Source: Portulaca oleracea
Taxonomy: Eukaryota > Streptophyta > Magnoliopsida > Caryophyllales > Portulacaceae
Assembly: GCA_029582165.1 (NCBI GenBank)
Contig: CM055875.1
Location: forward strand, 4,765,001 to 4,829,000
Reading direction: 5' to 3'
Length of the DNA stretch: 64,000 nucleotides
A program made the translations under genes and the position numbers. Positions 59,746 through 64,000 of this stretch are shown piece by piece. The notes under the pieces are model-generated. The model was not told the origin of the DNA, did no database searches, and saw only the letters and a list, made by a program, of their open reading frames with translations. Positions within the stretch are counted from its first letter, which is position 1. Every line of letters starts with the position of its first letter.

Positions 59746-61612
59746 CACACACAAGGGTTTGCTCGCCCCGAGCAAACTAAAACAAAGAAGAAAAAGAAAC
59801 TAACTACCCAAACCCACTTTCGCAGGAATCGCGGTTGCATTTAGCATATGCAACAACCCCTTTAACCCCTTGTCAGCCCAAGAGGACGAGGAAGGTCTTG
59901 TGAGGGTTTATAGACGCTATACCCATAAAAGCAAATGAAAAGAAAAGAAAAAGAAAGAAAAGAAAAGAAAGAAAGGAAAAGAAAAGGAAGACAACTCAAA
60001 ACTAAAGAAAAGAAGGGAGGAGAAACACTTTGTGAGAAAAAAAGAGGCGAAATCAAGATAAGGGTCAGCATAAAGGAGGTCCACACACACGGTTGCGAAG
60101 CTGACTACTCAAACAACGCAATTACTCAACCAAGAACAGTTAACAAGCACTATCAAGGCAACTAGCAAGAATGTTACAAGACTTCAGATTTTCCCCCTTG
60201 CTCATGCATAAGCTTAATGGGTTCCTCGTGCTCAAGTGCAGTGTTTCCGGCTTGTTTTTGTTCAAGTCAAGGTTCAATCGGTTAGAAATAACTACTCAAA
60301 CACCCATGTTCGATATTTAACGAATTAATGGTGGTTCCCCTCTCTATTTTGTGTCGCCCTTGGCTTGGTGAGGGCCGTAGGTTACATAGATAAAGGTTCC
60401 ACACTTATTGCATTTAACTTTTTTTTTAATGTCGGTTTGTTCGAGAATTGAACGACCCTGAAAGGAGTCTACTCTCCCAACATAGATCCTTTCCATTCAC
60501 AAACAAGGTGCTTAAGGGGTGTGAGTGTCACACCACTCACATTGATCTATGCAGGTGAACCAACATTTTCACTTAATTCAATTATTTTTGTAATAGTTTT
60601 TTTTTCGGGAATTAAACGGCCCAAAAATGGGGTTTACCCTCCCAACATAAGCTACTCCATATGCAAACGAAGTGCTCAAGGGGTAAGAGCGCCGTACTGC
60701 TCATACCAACCCGTGTAGGTGTACTAACCTTTATTACTTTCCATTGTTTTTCAGCTTTTCTTACTTGGAGCATGTATATTCAAGAAGTTAAAACTTTCCT
60801 CCTAAACCAAGACCATCACATTAACTAGCCTAGAAGTGAATTTATAAGGATACCACATGATTGCAAATGCAGGTGATGTTATTATGTTTAGGAAAAGCAA
60901 CAATCAAGCCGGAAGCCAATCAAGCATTCACTAATTATTCCTAACTAAGCAATTACACTATTCTAGCAATCAACGACAAAACCATATATAATAACTATCT
61001 CTAGCCGATAAAAATTTTAAAAATTTCGCCTAATTTTCATGATACTAAAGTTGTTTTTCTTCCAAAAACTAAAAAGGCACTTGTGCCACCCCACGCGCAC
61101 ACAAAAACTCTACAATGTCCTCATTGTGCATAAGGTAACACCACACACGAAAGAAAATAAAGATCATACAAAAGAGAAACTCACAAAAGAAAAGAAAAAC
61201 ACAAGTCGGTATGCATGCCACCCCCACTCCCAAACAAAAAGGCCAACAATGTCCTCATTGGAATAGAAATAAAGGTAAGCAAGCACACCAAAAGAAAATC
61301 AAGAAATACACTAAGAAAAATAAAATAAGCTACTTACCAACTATATTAAGAAGAAAAGGAAGGATATTACCTGATTAGGTTGTAAATGAATCCTCCCATG
61401 ACTTGTAAGTGGAGATTGAGTATACAAATCAATGGAAAGGGGCAATACGATACACTCCTCAACCTTCTCATGTGAAGACTTAACTTGGATGCATGCAATG
61501 ACTCATTCCTTCTCTCTTGACAATGCATAGTTAGGAGAAGCAATAAAGAAAAATAAAGAAAAGAAAAAAAATTAGATGTACAATATATACAAAAGTTTCA
61601 ACTCACCTTTCT
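59746..61612 (-). other. Athila non-coding 3' region between pol and LTR
   Basis: No env-like frame is recognisable. The region holds a hairpin at about 59756-59778, a purine tract of GAAAA/GAAAG units at about 59935-60010, and a diverged tandem repeat (60420-60735). Lysine-rich open frames across the purine tract are artefacts of composition. Confidence 0.5.
60420..60735. repeat. Diverged tandem repeat, about 165-bp period, two copies
   Basis: Both copies contain the order poly-T, GAATT(G/A)AACG, CTCCCAACATA, CAAAC(A/G)A(A/G)GTGCT, AAGGGGT, TGCTCA or CACTCA, and GTAGGTG or GCAGGTG (60430-60570 and 60600-60730). Such repeats are common in untranslated parts of large plant gypsy elements. Confidence 0.65.
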
Positions 61613-62806
61613 TCAAGCAATGGATGGATCATGGAATGTAACACATTCCACGTCAGCATGATCAGGGAACTCTAAGAAAGGCTCCAACCTGTGTCCATTC
61701 ACCTTCCACACAAATTATTATTAGATGGTTCCTTAATCTCAATCACTCCTGAAGGGAACACCTGGGTCACAACAAAGGGTCTAGTCCACCTAGATCTCAA
61801 CTTTCCAGCAAAAAGGTGCAACCGGGAGTCATAAAGGAGTACCTTTTGCCCGGGAAGGTCTTTCTATGAATGATCCTATCGTGCAAGATTTTAGACCTCT
61901 CCTTGCTCAATCTTCCATTCTCATAGGTCTCTCTCCTCAACTCCTCAAGCTCATAAAGTGTTAGTCTCCTCACTTCACCCGCTATAGACAAATCAAGATT
62001 GAGGGCTTTCAGAGCCCACCAAGCTCTATGTTGAAGCTCTACAGGTAAGTGGCAAGGCTTCCCAAAAACAACTCTATATGGTGACATCCCAATTGGAGTT
62101 TTATAGGTTCCTCAGTAGGCCCACAAGGCATCAATCAACTTAACAGACCAGTCCTTCCTATTCCTAGACACAATTTTCTCTAAGATCTGTTTGATTTGCC
62201 TATTGGAGACTTCCGCTTGATCATTAGACTGTGGATGGTAAGCGGTGGTGAGCCTATGCACAATTGAGTACCTCTTCAATAAGGCTTCAAAGGATCTATT
62301 ATTGAAATGGGTTCCTTGATCACTAATAATGGCTCTAGGCATTCCAAATCTATAAAAGATGTATTCCCTAAGGAATTTGGTGACTACCTGAGCATCATTG
62401 TTCTTAGTAGGGATGACCTCTACCCACTTAGACGCATAATCAACAACTAGGAGAATATACTCATTCCCAAAAGAGTTAGGATATGGTTCCATAAAATCAA
62501 TACCCCACACATCAAAAACATCAACAAAGATCTCAGATTGTAAGGGCATCATATCTCTCCTAGTTATCTTTCCCAAACTTTGGCACCTAGGGCACCGTTG
62601 GGCATAGTCATGGGCATCTCTAAAAATGGTTGGCCAGTAAAACCCACTCTACAAGACCTTATAAGCAGTTTTCTTTCCACTATAATGCCCCTCACAAGGT
62701 TGGTCATGACAAAAAGAGAGGACATCCATAATGGATTCATCAGGCACACATCTCCTAAGAATCTGGTTGGGACAGTATTTAAACAAGTAAGGGTCATCCC
62801 ACACAA
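61613..62806 (-). pseudogene. pol: Athila integrase pseudogene
   Basis: Read leftwards: integrase zinc-finger region (HDQPCEGHYSGKKTAYKVL, then a stop, then SGFYWPTIFRDAHDYAQRC). The core has VWGIDFMEPYPNSFGNEYI, ISDQGTHFNNRSFEALLK and NDQAEVSNRQIKQILEK, giving the D, D and E residues. After DALWAY and another stop comes [20 protein letters not shown], characteristic of the Athila lineage. The C-terminal part continues past a frameshift near 61860 ([20 protein letters not shown] to FLEFPDHADVE) and ends at a TGA at 61615-61613. The stops at 62651-62649 (TAG for CAG) and 62114-62112 (TGA for CGA) are both C-to-T changes. Clearly inactive. Confidence 0.88.
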
Positions 62807-62849
62807 AATTCTTCACAATGTGAAGAAACCTATCCCTATCGTGCTTATT

Positions 62850-63164
62850 CTAATCACTAGGCATCTTTCCAGTCACTTTGAAATTCACAATATCAGCAAA
62901 CCAAGGTTCCATTCCCACACTAAAGAGTTGCTCATCAGGAAACTGAGCGAATATAGGGGTGATGTCTACAGTATTAGGCACAATCCTAGACAGGTGGTCA
63001 GCTACATGATTCTTAGCTCCTTTCCTGTGTCTAATCTCACAATCAAACTCTTGTAACAACAAGACCCACCTCACTAGCCTAGGTTTGGAATCTTTCTTCT
63101 CCATCAGATACCTAATAGCTGAATGATCAATGTAAACTATGACTCTAGCACCAAGCAAGTAAGA
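62850..63164 (-). pseudogene. pol: Athila RNase H pseudogene segment
   Basis: Follows the RT part after an in-frame TGA (63167-63165, [16 protein letters not shown], where the family has Arg; CGA to TGA). It reads [39 protein letters not shown] and [13 protein letters not shown], the C-terminal half of RNase H, with Asp in IDHSA and in NHVADHLSR. The linker to integrase (FPDEQLFSV) is Athila-like. Confidence 0.88.
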
Positions 63165-64000
63165 TCAGAACTTCTCAAAGGCATACACAACAGCTAGAAT
63201 TTTTTTCTCAGTCACAGTATAATTCAGTTGGGCATCATTCAAGGTGTGACTAGCATAATGAATGACAATGGGTTTCTTATCAATTCTCTGTCCTAGCATA
63301 ACAACAATAGCATAATCAGATGCATCACACAAGATCTCAAAAGGCTCTCCCCAAGTGGGAGGCTTGAGAATAGGAGGAGAAATGATTGCATCCTTAAGTT
63401 GATTAAAGGCCTTCATACAATTATCAGAAAAATGGAATGGTACCTCCTTAGCTAACAGAGAAGACAAAGGCTTAGCAATCTTACTAAAGTCTTTTATAAA
63501 TCTCCGGTAAAAACCGGCATGTCCTAGAAACGATCGAACTTCCTTCACAGAAGTGGGAGGAGACAAATTTTTAACTAAGTCAATCTTGGCCTTATCTACC
63601 TCTATCCCGCCCTTAGAAATCACATGACCTAGGACAATCCCCTTTTTCACCATAAAATGACATTTTTCCCAATTAAGGGTCAGACTATTTTCCTGACATC
63701 AACTCAGCACGTGACTCATGTTAGCTAAGAAAACATCAAAGAAGTACCAAACACAGAAAAATCATCCATGAAAATTTCCACACAATCCTCCACTAAGTCA
63801 GAAAATATAGAAATCATTCATCTCTGGAAGGTCGTAGGGGCATTACACAAACCAAAAGGCATCCTTCGAAAAGCAAAGGTGCCAAAAGGACAAGTGAAGG
63901 TGGTCTTTTCCTGGTCACAAGGGGCTATGGAGACTTGGGTATAACCAGAATAACCATCAAGAAAACAGTAATACTCATGCCCAGCTAATTTCTCAAGCAT
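63165..64000 (-). pseudogene. pol: Athila reverse transcriptase pseudogene, cut by the window edge
   Basis: Starts beyond position 64000. From the right: AGHEYYCFLDGYSGYTQVSI, then CPFGTFAFRRMPFGLCNAPT, then the active site FMDD at 63772-63761 in a frame that is lost shortly after. The clean frame resumes at 63653 with GIVLGHVISKGGIEVDKAKI, the RT connection (VRSFLGHAGFYRRFIKDFSK) and the first half of RNase H (EILCDASDYAI and YTVTEKKILAVVYAFEKF). The sequence between ATTFQR and WEKCHFMV carries at least one frameshift and several stops. FMDD in place of YVDD is usual in Athila. Confidence 0.9.

Noticed and set aside
59935..60165. Lys/Arg/Glu-rich open frame
   Set aside because: Product of a purine tract; low complexity and no homology visible.

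Overview
This is nuclear DNA of a flowering plant, most likely a eudicot. It is AT-rich, has one spliced plant gene fragment at the left, and is otherwise built of plant transposable elements: a Stowaway MITE, a Mutator-like element, and Ty3/gypsy elements of Tekay, CRM-like, Tat/Ogre-like and Athila type. The species cannot be named from the sequence. I see no bacterial-type operon, CRISPR array, rRNA or tRNA gene.

Left part (1-8498): the first two coding exons of a DUF789-family gene lie on the minus strand (3588-2521), with a Stowaway MITE (3837-4136) in the 5' flank. Then come about 4.4 kb without a recognisable gene, ending in a hairpin resembling a hAT-type terminus (8429-8498).

Central part (8499-57499): one large composite. 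The oldest layer is a non-coding Tekay/Del-type LTR element (E1, LARD-like). Its 5' LTR is truncated (8499-10074), its PBS is at 10079, its internal region lacks coding sequence, its PPT precedes a TGTAAAAACC LTR start, and its 3' LTR ends at about 57499. A non-autonomous Mutator-like element sits in the E1 interior and carries a 1.0-kb solo LTR with a 5-bp TSD. A CRM-like Ty3/gypsy element (E2) with a dead gag-pol is inserted in the E1 3' LTR (TSD AGTAT); the empty site survives in the E1 5' LTR. A segment from inside E1 to near the 3' end of E2 is repeated head-to-tail four times: U1 10643-17863, U2 17864-30992, U3 30993-44073, U4 44074-57147. The full unit is 13.1 kb; U1 has lost 5.9 kb. 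All gag-pol copies share the same inactivating lesions, so E2 was dead before amplification. U3 and U4 carry extra bursts of small indels, many at CAG/CTG/CCGG sites and homopolymers, which look more like consensus errors than evolution.

Right part (57500-64000): a long inverted-repeat (foldback) element with an internal (GA)n tract, then a degenerate Athila element on the minus strand. The latter shows a probable 3' LTR, a non-coding 3' region with tandem repeats, and a broken pol (integrase, RNase H, RT) running off the right edge.

Nothing here is convincingly a new functional system. The most notable points are the tandem quadruplication of a nested-transposon block, the almost LTR-less ends of E2 with a second LTR-end/PBS module behind its integrase, the filler-templated deletion in U1, and the sequence-context bias of copy-to-copy differences.
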